A stretch of 64,000 bases of DNA from positions 372,001-436,000 of the forward strand of contig NZ_MNPW01000005.1 of the NCBI RefSeq assembly GCF_001983175.1, written 5' to 3'. The stretch is from Pseudomonas cedrina subsp. cedrina. Its GTDB lineage: Bacteria; Pseudomonadota; Gammaproteobacteria; Pseudomonadales; Pseudomonadaceae. Under the pieces are notes generated by a model. The model was not told the DNA's origin and did no database searches. It was given only the letters and a program-made list of their open reading frames with translations. Positions within the stretch are counted from its first letter, which is position 1, and each line of letters starts with the position of its first letter. Shown in pieces: positions 18,078-27,478 of this stretch. The position numbers were made by a program, and so were the translations under genes.

Positions 18078-18914
18078 ATGAATTATCGTCACGCCTTTCA
18101 CGCCGGCAACCACGCCGATGTCTTCAAACACCTGACCTTGACCCGCCTCATCGCCTTGATGTCGCGCAAGGAGCAGCCGTTCGCCTACCTGGACACCCAC
18201 GCCGGCATCGGCCTGTATGACTTGCAGGGCGACCAGGCCAACCGCACCGGTGAATACCTGGAAGGCATCGCGCGGCTGTGGGGCCAAAGCGACCTGCCTC
18301 CGCTGACCGCCGATTACATGCGTGTGCTGCATGAGATGAACCCGGATGGCGAGTTGCGCTACTACCCCGGCTCGCCGGAATTGGCGCGACGCCTTACCCG
18401 CCCGCAGGATCGTGTGCTGCTCAATGAAAAGCACCCGGAAGACGGTGTGCTGCTCAAGGACAACATGAAGGGCGATCGTCGCGTCAAAGTGCACCTGGGC
18501 GAAGGCTGGCATGTGCCGCGTGCCTTGCTGCCGGTGCCGGAAAAGCGCGCGCTGATGCTGATCGATCCACCGTTCGAAAAGCTCGACGAGATGCAACGCT
18601 GCGCGGCGTCTCTCAAAGAGGCGGTTAGCCGGATGCGCCAGACCGTCGCGGCCATCTGGTACCCGGTAAAGGATCAGCGCCTGTTGCGCCGTTTCTACCA
18701 GGACCTGGCCGGCACCGGTGCGCCTAAGTTGCTGCGTGTGGAATTGCTGGTACACCCGCTGGACACGCCCAACACCCTGACCGGCTCGGGCCTGGCGATC
18801 GCCAACCCGCCGTGGGGCCTGGAAGAGGAATTGCGCGAGCTGCTGCCGTGGTTGTCCAAGAAGCTTGGCCAGACCCAGGGTGGCTGGCAGATGGATTGGC
18901 TTATAGCTGAATAG
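18078..18914 (+). CDS. rlmJ: 23S rRNA A2030 N6-methyltransferase RlmJ
   Basis: SAM-dependent methyltransferase that makes m6A2030 in 23S rRNA. It has 278 residues, against 280 in E. coli (YhiR). The characteristic start MNYRHAFHAGNHADVFKH is present. The cosubstrate site lies around YLDTHAGIGLYDL, and the catalytic motif LMLIDPPFE (DPPF) is near residues 158-166. AGGAG sits six bases before the ATG at 18078; the open frame upstream runs into the DUF4123 gene and is not coding. It is probably transcribed from its own promoter in the 82-bp gap. Confidence 0.95.
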   Translation: MNYRHAFHAGNHADVFKHLTLTRLIALMSRKEQPFAYLDTHAGIGLYDLQGDQANRTGEYLEGIARLWGQSDLPPLTADYMRVLHEMNPDGELRYYPGSPELARRLTRPQDRVLLNEKHPEDGVLLKDNMKGDRRVKVHLGEGWHVPRALLPVPEKRALMLIDPPFEKLDEMQRCAASLKEAVSRMRQTVAAIWYPVKDQRLLRRFYQDLAGTGAPKLLRVELLVHPLDTPNTLTGSGLAIANPPWGLEEELRELLPWLSKKLGQTQGGWQMDWLIAE

Positions 18915-18943
18915 TTAGATAGCGAGCCATACACAAAACCAAA

Positions 18944-19046
18944 TGTGGGAGCGGGCTTGCCCGCGATGCAGGCACCTCGGTGTGTCAGTCACACCTCGGT
19001 GATGCTATCGCAGGCAAGCCAGCTCCCACACAAGCCAACTCCCACA
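18944..19046. repeat. REP-type inverted pair with extra half copy
   Basis: TGTGGGAGCGGGCTTGCCCGCGAT at 18944 pairs with the reverse-complement copy ending at 19030. A further TTGGGAGT-like half copy (CCAACTCCCACA) ends at 19046. It lies between the convergent ends of rlmJ and msrA. Confidence 0.88.
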
Positions 19047-19066
19047 TTACTGATTCCTGTCGGCCT

Positions 19067-19714
19067 TCAGATCGGGCAGGTCACGCCCGTGCCGCCGATC
19101 CCGCAATACCCCTGCGGATTCTTCGCCAGGTACTGCTGGTGATACGTCTCGGCGAAGTACACCGTCGGCGCTTCGTCGATTTCGGTGGTGATCTGGCCCA
19201 GGCCGGCCTTGGACAGTTGCGCCTGATAGGCGTCGGCGCTGGCTTTGGCGGCTTCCAGTTGCTCCGGCGTGGTCGCGTAGATCACCGAGCGGTACTGGCT
19301 GCCAATATCGTTGCCCTGGCGCATGCCCTGGGTCGGGTTGTGCAGTTCCCAGAACATCTTCAGCAAATCTTCGTATTTCACCTTGGCCTGGTCGTACACC
19401 ACCAGCACCACTTCGCTATGGCCGGTCAGGCCCGAGCAGACTTCTTCATAGGTCGGGTTTGGCGTGTAGCCGCCGGCATAACCCACCACGGTGCTGACCA
19501 CGCCGTCGCGTTCCCAGAACTTGCGTTCCGCGCCCCAGAAGCAACCCAGGCCGAAGATGGCGAAGCCGACGTCGTCGATAAAAGGGCCCAGCAACGGGTT
19601 GCCGTTGACGAAGTGAGTCTCTGGCAACGCCATTGGTGTTTCACGGCCAGGCAACGCTTGTTCTTGAGTAGGCAGCACGTTTTTGTTCACCAGAATTTCC
19701 GAGCGCAAGACCAT
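19067..19714 (-). CDS. msrA: Peptide methionine-(S)-S-oxide reductase
   Basis: Repairs oxidised methionine (S-sulfoxide) in proteins, using thioredoxin. It has 215 residues. The catalytic motif [11 protein letters not shown] is near residue 57, and the resolving cysteine is in the C-terminal TCPI (residues 212-215). The typical [18 protein letters not shown] and GSQYRSVIY blocks lie between. A strong GGGAGG lies before the ATG at 19714. It sits next to dipA in the same orientation, as in P. aeruginosa (PA5018-PA5017). Confidence 0.96.
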   Translation of the reverse strand: MVLRSEILVNKNVLPTQEQALPGRETPMALPETHFVNGNPLLGPFIDDVGFAIFGLGCFWGAERKFWERDGVVSTVVGYAGGYTPNPTYEEVCSGLTGHSEVVLVVYDQAKVKYEDLLKMFWELHNPTQGMRQGNDIGSQYRSVIYATTPEQLEAAKASADAYQAQLSKAGLGQITTEIDEAPTVYFAETYHQQYLAKNPQGYCGIGGTGVTCPI

Positions 19715-19787
19715 GATCAGTCCTCCCAGTCAGAGTTGAGTTAGGTATGGAATCCGACCGCCAGTGTGCCCGAGTGTTGCCGCGCTG

Positions 19788-22472
19788 TCAGGCGATTGGC
19801 CCGCGCGGGTAGCGTTTAAGCTTCTCGAGCAGCTCCGCGCCGGGGATTGGCCGGTCGAACAGGTAGCCCTGGCCCACGTCGCAACGGTGCCGGCGCAGAA
19901 AGGCCAGTTGCTCGGCGGTCTCGATGCCTTCGGCCACGACCTTGAGCTTGAGGTTGTGGGCCATGGCGATCACGGCCGAGGTGATTTCCATGTCGTCCTG
20001 GTTATCCGGGATTTCGTGGATGAAGCTGCGGTCGATCTTGATGATGTCGATGGGAAATTTTTTCAAATAGCTCAGCGACGAGTAACCGGTGCCGAAGTCA
20101 TCCATGGCCAGGGTCAGGCCAAAGCTCTTCAGTTGATCCAGTTGCAGGCGCGTGTCCTCGGTGGCTTCCAGCAGCAAGCCTTCGGTCAGTTCCAGCTCCA
20201 GCAGGTTGGCCGGCAGTTGTTCTTCCTTGAGGATGGTGGCAATCGAGGCCACCAGGTCCGGGTCGGAGAACTGTTTGGGTGACAGGTTGATCGCCACCTG
20301 CAAGTTGCCCATGCCGCCGGCGCTCAGTCGCTTGCTCATACGGCAGGCCTGGCGCGCGATCCATTTGCCGATGGGGATGATCAGGCCGGTTTCTTCAGCC
20401 ACGCTGATGAACTGGTCGGGACGGATCATGCCCTTTTCCGGGTGGTTCCAGCGCAGCAGCGCTTCCATGCCCAGCAGGCGGCCGCTGCGCAGGCACAGCT
20501 TGGGCTGGTAGAACACGTCCAGCTCGTTCTGGGTGAGGGCGCGGCGCAGGTTGTTCTCGACGAACAGCTTGTAGCTGGCCTCGGCATTCAGCGCCTCGGT
20601 AAACACTTGTACCTGGTGTTTGCCGTTGGCCTTGGCCTTGTGCAGGGCCAGTCCGGCGTTGCGCATCAGGGTCTGCGGGTCGCGGCCATGCAGCGGCGCG
20701 CAGGCAAGGCCCACGGAGCCGGTGACGCTGATCAACTGGTTGTCGACGAACATCGGTTTGTCGAGGGTCGCCAGCAACTGGCTGGCCACCTGCTGGCCGC
20801 TTTCCAGGTCGGTGTCATCAAGCAATACCGCGAATTCGTTACTGGCGAACCGCGCCAGGCTGCCACCGGTGCTCAGGCTGTTACGCAGGCGGCGGGCCAG
20901 GCTGATCAGCAGCTTGTCGCCGGTCTGGTGGCCCAGGCTGTCGTTGATGCGCTTGAAGTTGTCGATGTCCACCAGCAACAAACTGATAGGGCTGTCGCTG
21001 TCACGGGCAAAGCGCTCATCGAGGTTGCGGATGAAGGCCGGGCGGTTGCCCAGGTTGGTCAGGTTGTCGGTATAGGCCAGGCGCTCGATGCGCTGCTGGG
21101 CCAGCTTGGCCTGGGTGATGTCTTCGTAGATGCCGATGTAGTGCGTCAGCTCACGGTTGTCGCCATACACCTTGGAAATCGACAACTGGCCCCAGTAGGG
21201 TTCCAGGTTTTTGCGTCGACTCTTGAATTCGCCTTGCCAGCTGTTGCTCTTGGCCAGTGCCGACGGCGCGTCGAACAGCAACTCGCTGAGGTTCTCCAGG
21301 GCCGGCAGTTGCGCCAGGCGGTGGCCGTGGACTTCTTCGGCGCTGTACTGGGTGATGGCGGTAAAGCTCGGGTTGACGTACTCCACCACGCCGTCACAGT
21401 TGACCAGCAGAAAGGCGTTGGCGCTTTGTTCCACGGCCCGCTGGAACAGGTGCAAGGCGCTGGTGGCGGTGCGCCGGTTGTGGTTGTTGATAACCTGCGC
21501 GAACTGGTCGGCCAGCTCGCCGGCAAAGGCGATTTCGTCGGCCTGCCAGGCGCGCGTACTGCCGCTTTGCTCCAGGCACAGCACACCGACGACCTGGCCG
21601 TCGACGCGGATGCTCGCGTCGAGTATGGCGTGGATGTCTTTGTTCTCGGCCATTTCGCGGGTGCGCGGGTCGCGCAAGGCGTTGGTGGCGTCGATGGCCC
21701 GGCTGGTGTGCAAGGCTTCCAGGTAATCGGGAAAGCAGCTGGCGTCAATGGGCTCGGGCATGTGGTGTTGCTGATCGTCACGGTGATAGGCCGAGATCGG
21801 CACCAGGCGCTGACCCTCAAGGTTCCAGATGCTCGCGCAATCGATCTGGTAGACATCGCAGGCGCTGCGGGTGATCAGCTCGGCGGCTTCCTGCAGCGAA
21901 TTGTTGATGGTGTAGCGCTGGCGGGCCAGCAGCAGGATCAACTCCTGCTGGGCGCGCACCCGCTCCAGGTGCTGCAATTGTTCCTGCTGTGCGCGCTGGT
22001 TGAGTTCCAGGGCGATTTGCAGGCGGCTGTTCTGGTTTTCCAGGTCTTGCGTGGGCACGGCCGCGGGAATTTCGCTGAACAGGCCATCGACCACCATCAG
22101 GTAGCCGCGCAGCAGGTGGCGATTGTGCTGTTTGTAGGCTTCGCCCATTTCCAGCAGGCTCAGCGGGCCGTCGTTGGTGTGCAACGTGTAGCGCACCAGG
22201 TAATGGGGGCTCAGGGCCAGTTGCTGCTGGATGGTGTCGTGCAGTTGATAACGCGCCTGGGGTTCCATCAGGCTGGCGTAGGGCGTACCTAGCAGGGCGC
22301 ACAGCTCGACCGCCGGCAGGCCGAATTGGCGCTCGCAATTGGGGTCAAGGTAGAGGAGGGCCCAGCTTGCCTCATTAAGCCGCTCGAAACGCAGCATACC
22401 GAGGCGCGAAGGCACCGGTAACTGCGTCACTACCTCGGCCGCCATTCGGGCGACATCGGGTTGGCTTTTCAT
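19788..22472 (-). CDS. dipA: c-di-GMP phosphodiesterase DipA (GAF-PAS-degenerate GGDEF-EAL)
   Basis: Cyclic-di-GMP phosphodiesterase that promotes motility and dispersal in Pseudomonas. It has 894 residues. An N-terminal sensor region (about 15-130) comes first, then a GAF domain (about 185-330), a PAS domain (about 340-460), a GGDEF-type domain (465-620) and an EAL domain (636-885). The GGDEF signature is replaced by ASNEF (543-547), so cyclase activity is not expected. The EAL domain keeps E670-A-L, the NLSPKQF block and DDFGTGYSSL, so hydrolysis is expected. Its neighbours msrA and aceF are those of P. aeruginosa PA5017 (dipA/pch), supporting orthology. No membrane helix, so cytoplasmic. 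It starts at ATG 22472, with no strong ribosome site. Confidence 0.87.
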   Translation of the reverse strand: MKSQPDVARMAAEVVTQLPVPSRLGMLRFERLNEASWALLYLDPNCERQFGLPAVELCALLGTPYASLMEPQARYQLHDTIQQQLALSPHYLVRYTLHTNDGPLSLLEMGEAYKQHNRHLLRGYLMVVDGLFSEIPAAVPTQDLENQNSRLQIALELNQRAQQEQLQHLERVRAQQELILLLARQRYTINNSLQEAAELITRSACDVYQIDCASIWNLEGQRLVPISAYHRDDQQHHMPEPIDASCFPDYLEALHTSRAIDATNALRDPRTREMAENKDIHAILDASIRVDGQVVGVLCLEQSGSTRAWQADEIAFAGELADQFAQVINNHNRRTATSALHLFQRAVEQSANAFLLVNCDGVVEYVNPSFTAITQYSAEEVHGHRLAQLPALENLSELLFDAPSALAKSNSWQGEFKSRRKNLEPYWGQLSISKVYGDNRELTHYIGIYEDITQAKLAQQRIERLAYTDNLTNLGNRPAFIRNLDERFARDSDSPISLLLVDIDNFKRINDSLGHQTGDKLLISLARRLRNSLSTGGSLARFASNEFAVLLDDTDLESGQQVASQLLATLDKPMFVDNQLISVTGSVGLACAPLHGRDPQTLMRNAGLALHKAKANGKHQVQVFTEALNAEASYKLFVENNLRRALTQNELDVFYQPKLCLRSGRLLGMEALLRWNHPEKGMIRPDQFISVAEETGLIIPIGKWIARQACRMSKRLSAGGMGNLQVAINLSPKQFSDPDLVASIATILKEEQLPANLLELELTEGLLLEATEDTRLQLDQLKSFGLTLAMDDFGTGYSSLSYLKKFPIDIIKIDRSFIHEIPDNQDDMEITSAVIAMAHNLKLKVVAEGIETAEQLAFLRRHRCDVGQGYLFDRPIPGAELLEKLKRYPRGPIA

Positions 22473-22689
22473 GGGTCGGACTCACTTGAAATTACGCGCA
22501 CGGCGCCGGGCTCACGCCCTCTTTTCTGTTGCCTGCGGCAAGGTTGCATCATGCGGCGCGGGCTGACAAGAGAGGATGAAGGCTAAGTGCTATAAGGGGT
22601 GTATCGGCCGCGAAAGGAATTTCTACAGTCGAGAGGTGGAAGGTGTACAAACCTGTCCTGTATGTCCAGCTTTGTGCCCGAAAACCGGC

Positions 22690-22716
22690 AAAAAAAAGCC
22701 CGGCCAAGTGGCCGGG
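22690..22716 (-). terminator. Terminator of the aceE-aceF operon
   Basis: On the minus strand, CCCGGCCA-CT-TGGCCGGG is followed by CTTTTTTTT, a textbook intrinsic terminator about 70 bp after the aceF stop. It sits in the 316-bp gap between dipA and aceF; the remainder (22473-22689) should contain the dipA promoter, but no convincing boxes were recognised. Confidence 0.9.
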
Positions 22717-22788
22717 TTGAGGTACGAGCGTGGCGCTCGGAAATCGGTGCAACCAGGCCTCCCCGGTCAAAAGGAGGCCTGTTGGTGC

Positions 22789-24438
22789 TTACAGCAGGAT
22801 GGTGCGGATGTCGTTCAGCAGCTGGCTCAGACGCTGGGTGAAGCGAGCGGCAGCGGCACCGTTGATCACGCGGTGATCGTAGGACAACGACAGCGGCAGC
22901 ATCAGCTTCGGTTGGAACGCTTTACCGTCCCACACAGGCTGGATGGTTGCCTTGGATACGCCCAGGATCGCCACTTCCGGCGCGTTGACGATTGGCGTAA
23001 AGCCAGTGCCGCCAATGTGGCCGAGGCTGGAGATGGTGAAGCACGCACCTTGCATATCGTCTGCGGTGAGCTTCTTGTCACGGGCCTTGGCAGCCAATGC
23101 AGCCGCTTCGGCAGCAAGTTGCAGCAGGCTTTTCTGGTCGACGTTCTTGATGACCGGTACCAGCAGGCCATCCGGAGTGTCGACGGCAAAGCCGATGTGT
23201 ACGTATTTCTTGCGGATGATCGCCTTGCCGCTCGGCGCCAGCGAACTGTTGAAGTCCGGCAGTTCCTTGAGCAGGTGCGCACAGGCCTTGAGCAACAGTG
23301 GCAGCACGGTCAGTTTCACGCCGGCCTTCTCGGCCACGGCTTTCTGCGCAACGCGGAAAGCTTCCAGGTCGGTAATGTCGGCCTGGTCGAACTGGGTCAC
23401 GTGCGGAATGTTCAGCCAGCTGCGGTGCAGGCTCGACGCGCCGATTTGCATCAGGCGGGTCATCGGCACTTCTTCGGTTTCGCCGAAGCGGCTGAAGTCC
23501 ACGACCGGGATCGGCGGAATGCCCGAACCACCGGTAGCCGCGCCGCCAGCCGGTGCTTCCTTGGCCTTCTGCATCATGGCTTTGACGTAGACCTGCACGT
23601 CTTCCTTCAGCACCCGACCGTGCGGGCCGGTGGCCGACACAGCGTTGAGCTCGACACCAAATTCACGGGCCAGCTGGCGTACGGCCGGGCCTGCGTGAAC
23701 CTTGGCACCGCTTGGCGCTGGCGCGGCAGCCGCCGGGGCCGGTGCGGCCTCGGTTTTTGCAGCAGCAGGTGCAGGGGCGGCAGCGGCCGGAGCGGCTTCA
23801 GCCTTGGCGGCAGGGGCAGTAGTCGGAGCTGGCGCAGCGGCCGGTGCAGCGCCTTGTACTTTCAGCTTGAGGATGAAGTCACCGGTGCCGACTTCGTCTT
23901 CCAGCTTGACCGCGATGCTCTCCACCACGCCGGCAGCCGGCGACGGGATTTCCATGGAGGCCTTGTCGGACTCCAGGGTAATCAGCGACTGGTCGGCTTC
24001 GACGGTGTCGCCGACCTTGACCAGCAACTCGATGATCTTGGCCTTGCCCGACGAGCCGATGTCCGGGACGTGAATGTCCTGGACCGTGGCGGCGGCAGGT
24101 GCGGCAGCCGGGGCTGGAGCAGCCTCGGCAGCAGCAGGCTTTTCAGCAGCCGGCGCCGGTGCGTCAGCGGCGGCAGGAGCCGCCTTTGGTGCCGCATCGG
24201 CGGCACCTTCGATTTCCAGCTCAAGCAGTTCGTCGCCTTCTTTCAGACGGTCGCCCAGCTTTACTTTCAGGCTCTTGACCACGCCGGCCTTGGGAGCAGG
24301 GATTTCCATGCTCGCCTTGTCCGACTCAAGGGTCAGGATGCTCTGGTCGGCTTCGACGGTGTCGCCGACCTTCACAAACAGCTCGATTACTTCACCTTCA
24401 CCGCTGCCGATGTCAGGTACGCGAATGAGTTCGCTCAC
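22789..24438 (-). CDS. aceF: Pyruvate dehydrogenase E2, dihydrolipoyl acetyltransferase
   Basis: Core of the pyruvate dehydrogenase complex; passes the acetyl group from E1 to CoA through swinging lipoyl arms. It has 549 residues. There are two lipoyl domains (about 1-75 and 118-195), each with the lipoylated lysine in ESDKASMEIP. They are joined by long Ala/Pro linkers, which explains the extreme base composition on both strands here. A peripheral-subunit-binding domain follows (about 245-285, VRQLAREFGVELNAV). The catalytic domain ends with SYDHRVINGAAAARF, carrying the active-site His. It lies 11 bp after aceE in one operon and is followed by a strong terminator. E. coli AceF has three lipoyl domains; two is usual in Pseudomonas. 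Confidence 0.97.
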   Translation of the reverse strand: MSELIRVPDIGSGEGEVIELFVKVGDTVEADQSILTLESDKASMEIPAPKAGVVKSLKVKLGDRLKEGDELLELEIEGAADAAPKAAPAAADAPAPAAEKPAAAEAAPAPAAAPAAATVQDIHVPDIGSSGKAKIIELLVKVGDTVEADQSLITLESDKASMEIPSPAAGVVESIAVKLEDEVGTGDFILKLKVQGAAPAAAPAPTTAPAAKAEAAPAAAAPAPAAAKTEAAPAPAAAAPAPSGAKVHAGPAVRQLAREFGVELNAVSATGPHGRVLKEDVQVYVKAMMQKAKEAPAGGAATGGSGIPPIPVVDFSRFGETEEVPMTRLMQIGASSLHRSWLNIPHVTQFDQADITDLEAFRVAQKAVAEKAGVKLTVLPLLLKACAHLLKELPDFNSSLAPSGKAIIRKKYVHIGFAVDTPDGLLVPVIKNVDQKSLLQLAAEAAALAAKARDKKLTADDMQGACFTISSLGHIGGTGFTPIVNAPEVAILGVSKATIQPVWDGKAFQPKLMLPLSLSYDHRVINGAAAARFTQRLSQLLNDIRTILL

Positions 24439-24449
24439 AAAAAGTCTCC

Positions 24450-27095
24450 TCAGCAGTCCAGTGGGTTGCGTTTTTCCGGGTTGATCCCGAACTTGACGAT
24501 GGCATCGGCCACCACCTTGGGTTCGATCTCACCACGGTCAGCCAAGGCTTCCAGGGCTGCCAACACCACGAAGTGACGGTCGACTTCGAAGAAGTGACGC
24601 AGCTTCTTGCGGCTGTCACTGCGGCCGAAACCGTCGGTGCCCAGGACTTTGAATTCCTTGGACGGGACCCACTGGCGAATTTGTTCAGCAAACAGCTTCA
24701 TGTAGTCGGTGGAGGCAATGACCGGACCTTTACGGCCGTTCAGGCACTCTTCGACATAGCTCAGTTGTGGCTTCTGGCCTGGGTGCAGGCGGTTGTTGCG
24801 CTCTACGGCCAGGCCGTCGCGACGCAGTTCGTTGAAGCTGGTGACGCTCCACACGTCGGCGCCGACGTTGAACTCGTCACGCAGGATCTTCGCCGCTTCA
24901 CGCACTTCGCGCAGGATGGTGCCGGAGCCCATCAGCTGTACGTGGTGCGCCGCTTCCTTGGTGTCTTCTTCGAGCAGGTACATGCCCTTGATGATGCCTT
25001 CTTCCACGCCGGCCGGCATGGCTGGCTGCTGGTAGGACTCGTTCATCACGGTGATGTAGTAGAAAACGTCCTGCTGCTCTTCGGTCATCTTCTTCATGCC
25101 GTCCTGGATGATCACCGCCAGCTCGTAGCCGTAGGTTGGATCAAAGGTGCGGCAGTTCGGGATGGTGGCAGCCAGGATGTGGCTGTGACCGTCTTCGTGT
25201 TGCAGGCCTTCGCCGTTCAGCGTGGTGCGCCCGGCGGTACCGCCGATCAGGAAACCACGGGTACGGCTGTCGCCGGCGGCCCATGCCAGGTCGCCAATGC
25301 GCTGGAAGCCGAACATCGAGTAGAAGATGTAGAACGGCAGCATCGGCTGGTTGTGGCTGGAGTACGACGTACCGGCAGCGATGAAGGAGCTCATGGCGCC
25401 CGCTTCGTTGATGCCTTCTTCGAGGATCTGGCCTTTCTTGTCTTCCTTGTAGAACATCACCTGGTCTTTATCGACTGGCTCGTAGAGCTGGCCGACGGAG
25501 GAGTAGATGCCCAACTGACGGAACATGCCTTCCATACCGAAGGTACGGGCTTCGTCCGGGATGATCGGTACGATGCGCGAACCGATTTCCTTGTCCTTGA
25601 CCAGCTGCGCGAGGATCCGCACGAAGGCCATGGTGGTGGAGATTTCACGGTCGCCCGAGCCGTCCAGGATAGCCTTGAGGGTATCGAGTGGCGGGGTCGG
25701 GATGCTCACGCTCTTGGCGCGGCGCTGCGGCACGAAACCGCCCAGTGCGGTGCGACGCTCGCTGAGGTAGCGGGCTTCGGCGCTGTTCGGCTCCGGCTTG
25801 AAGAACGGCAGGTTCTCCAGCTCTTCGTCCTTGACCGGGATGTCGAAGCGGTCGCGGAACAACTTCAGGCTGTCGACATCGACTTTCTTGGTGTTGTGCG
25901 CGGTGTTTTTCGCTTCGCCGGCACCGGTGCCATAACCCTTGATGGTCTTGGCCAGGATGACGGTCGGCTGTTCCTTGTGGTTGACCGCTTCGTGGTACGC
26001 CGCGTAGACCTTGTACGGGTCGTGGCCGCCACGGTTGAGCTTCCAGATCTCGTCGTCGGACAGGTCGGCAACCATCGCCTTGAGTTCAGGCGTGTTGAAG
26101 AAGTGCTCACGCACGAATGCGCCGTCCTTGGCCTTGTAGTTCTGGTACTCGCCGTCGATGACTGCGTCCATGCGACGTTGCAGGATACCGTCGACGTCCT
26201 TGGCCAGCAGTGGGTCCCAGAAGCGGCCCCAGATGACCTTGGTCACGTTCCAGTGAGCGCCGCGGAACACGCCTTCGAGTTCCTGGATGATCTTGCCGTT
26301 GCCGCGAACCGGGCCGTCGAGGCGCTGCAGGTTGCAGTTGATGACGAAGATCAGGTTGTCCAGCTTCTCGCGGCCGGCCAGGGAGATGGCGCCCAGGGAT
26401 TCCGGCTCGTCACACTCGCCGTCGCCCAGGAAACACCAGACTTTCTGCTTGCCTTCAGGGATGAAGCCGCGGGCTTCCAGGTACTTCATGAAGCGTGCCT
26501 GGTAGATCGCTTGAATAGGGCCCAGACCCATGGAAACGGTCGGGAACTGCCAGAAATCAGGCATCAGCCAAGGGTGCGGGTAGGACGAGAGGCCCTGACC
26601 GTCGACTTCCTGACGGAAGTTGTTCATTTGCTCTTCGGTGATGCGGCCTTCCATGAACGCACGGGCGTAGACGCCTGGCGAGGTGTGGCCCTGGAAGTAG
26701 ATCAGGTCGCCGCCGTGTTCGTCGGTCGGGGCCTGGAAGAAGTAGTTGAAGCCGATGTCATACAGGGTTGCGCTGGAAGCGAAGCTGGAGATGTGACCGC
26801 CCAGGTCAGAATCTTTCAAGTTCGTGCGCATTACCATCGCCATGGCGTTCCAACGTACCAGCGAGCGAATGCGGCGTTCCATGAACAGGTCGCCAGGCAT
26901 GCGTGCTTCGTGGGTAACGGGGATGGTGTTGCGGTATGGCGTAGTGATGGCGTAGGGCAGTTGCGAGCCGCTGCGGGTCGCGAGTTCGCCCATACGGGTC
27001 ATCAGGTAGTGAGCACGGTCTTCGCCTTCTTTGTCGAGAACCGATTCCAGGGCGTCCAGCCATTCCTGGGTTTCGACGGGATCGAGGTCTTGCAT
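24450..27095 (-). CDS. aceE: Pyruvate dehydrogenase E1 component
   Basis: Thiamine-diphosphate-dependent, homodimeric E1 that decarboxylates pyruvate and acetylates the lipoyl arms of AceF. From the ATG at 27095 it has 881 residues, matching the usual Pseudomonas length, and GGAG lies seven bases upstream. The frame is open to another ATG at 27170, which would add 25 residues (MSSAHKASRKLQ...) with a poorer ribosome site. Typical blocks are GHISSFASSATLYDIGFNYF, the ThDP-binding GDGECDEPESLG followed by NLIFVINCNLQRLDG, and the C-terminal GTDGFGRSDSRKKLRHFFEVD. It is the first gene of the aceE-aceF operon. Two identical 13-bp palindromic cores upstream suggest control by a dimeric repressor or activator. 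Confidence 0.96.
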   Translation of the reverse strand: MQDLDPVETQEWLDALESVLDKEGEDRAHYLMTRMGELATRSGSQLPYAITTPYRNTIPVTHEARMPGDLFMERRIRSLVRWNAMAMVMRTNLKDSDLGGHISSFASSATLYDIGFNYFFQAPTDEHGGDLIYFQGHTSPGVYARAFMEGRITEEQMNNFRQEVDGQGLSSYPHPWLMPDFWQFPTVSMGLGPIQAIYQARFMKYLEARGFIPEGKQKVWCFLGDGECDEPESLGAISLAGREKLDNLIFVINCNLQRLDGPVRGNGKIIQELEGVFRGAHWNVTKVIWGRFWDPLLAKDVDGILQRRMDAVIDGEYQNYKAKDGAFVREHFFNTPELKAMVADLSDDEIWKLNRGGHDPYKVYAAYHEAVNHKEQPTVILAKTIKGYGTGAGEAKNTAHNTKKVDVDSLKLFRDRFDIPVKDEELENLPFFKPEPNSAEARYLSERRTALGGFVPQRRAKSVSIPTPPLDTLKAILDGSGDREISTTMAFVRILAQLVKDKEIGSRIVPIIPDEARTFGMEGMFRQLGIYSSVGQLYEPVDKDQVMFYKEDKKGQILEEGINEAGAMSSFIAAGTSYSSHNQPMLPFYIFYSMFGFQRIGDLAWAAGDSRTRGFLIGGTAGRTTLNGEGLQHEDGHSHILAATIPNCRTFDPTYGYELAVIIQDGMKKMTEEQQDVFYYITVMNESYQQPAMPAGVEEGIIKGMYLLEEDTKEAAHHVQLMGSGTILREVREAAKILRDEFNVGADVWSVTSFNELRRDGLAVERNNRLHPGQKPQLSYVEECLNGRKGPVIASTDYMKLFAEQIRQWVPSKEFKVLGTDGFGRSDSRKKLRHFFEVDRHFVVLAALEALADRGEIEPKVVADAIVKFGINPEKRNPLDC

Positions 27096-27205
27096 GGCTT
27101 GCTCCAGGGCGGAAAGGCTACCAGAATCGGTTGCCTGAAGTTTGCGACTGGCCTTGTGGGCAGACGACATAAATTCTTGGATGGCCGAAGGTTGCTTCGG
27201 CGTCC

Positions 27206-27220
27206 TGTAGTTTTACTACA
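27206..27220. promoter_or_regulatory. Perfect 15-bp palindrome upstream of aceE (site 1)
   Basis: TGTAGT-TTT-ACTACA, a perfect inverted repeat with a 3-nt centre, 111 bp before the aceE start. It is operator-like; the binding protein is unknown. The 383-bp aceE-glnE gap also contains site 2; its glnE-proximal half (27275-27478) showed no clear boxes. Confidence 0.6.
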
Positions 27221-27257
27221 AATCGTCGGCCATTTCAGCCTTTCGAATGTATATACG

Positions 27258-27272
27258 AGTAGTAAAACTACA
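27258..27272. promoter_or_regulatory. Second palindrome upstream of aceE (site 2)
   Basis: AGTAGTAAAACTACA matches the reverse complement of site 1 at 14 of 15 bases. The centres of the two sites are 52 bp apart, close to five helical turns, so proteins bound at both would face the same side of the DNA. A T/A-rich stretch (AATGTATATACGAG) just beside it could be part of the promoter. Confidence 0.58.
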
Positions 27273-27478
27273 CAAGACTGAGCGTATGGCTCGGTCTGGC
27301 TGGTGAGCATAATCGTTATTGTTGATCTTTTGCGAACAAGAAAAGGTAGATGTTTAATGTTCCCTGCCAACAACTTTGATTTTTCAGCTATTTATAACCT
27401 TTGTTCGACAGTCCTGCATGTAGCGTCGGTATCACGTCCACGGCAACAAGCCATTTACGCGCCGATCAAGGATAGACC

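Noticed and set aside
24573..27281. 902-codon plus-strand open frame opposite aceE
   Set aside because: Codon-bias mirror of aceE; Val/Ala/Leu-rich translation without motifs.
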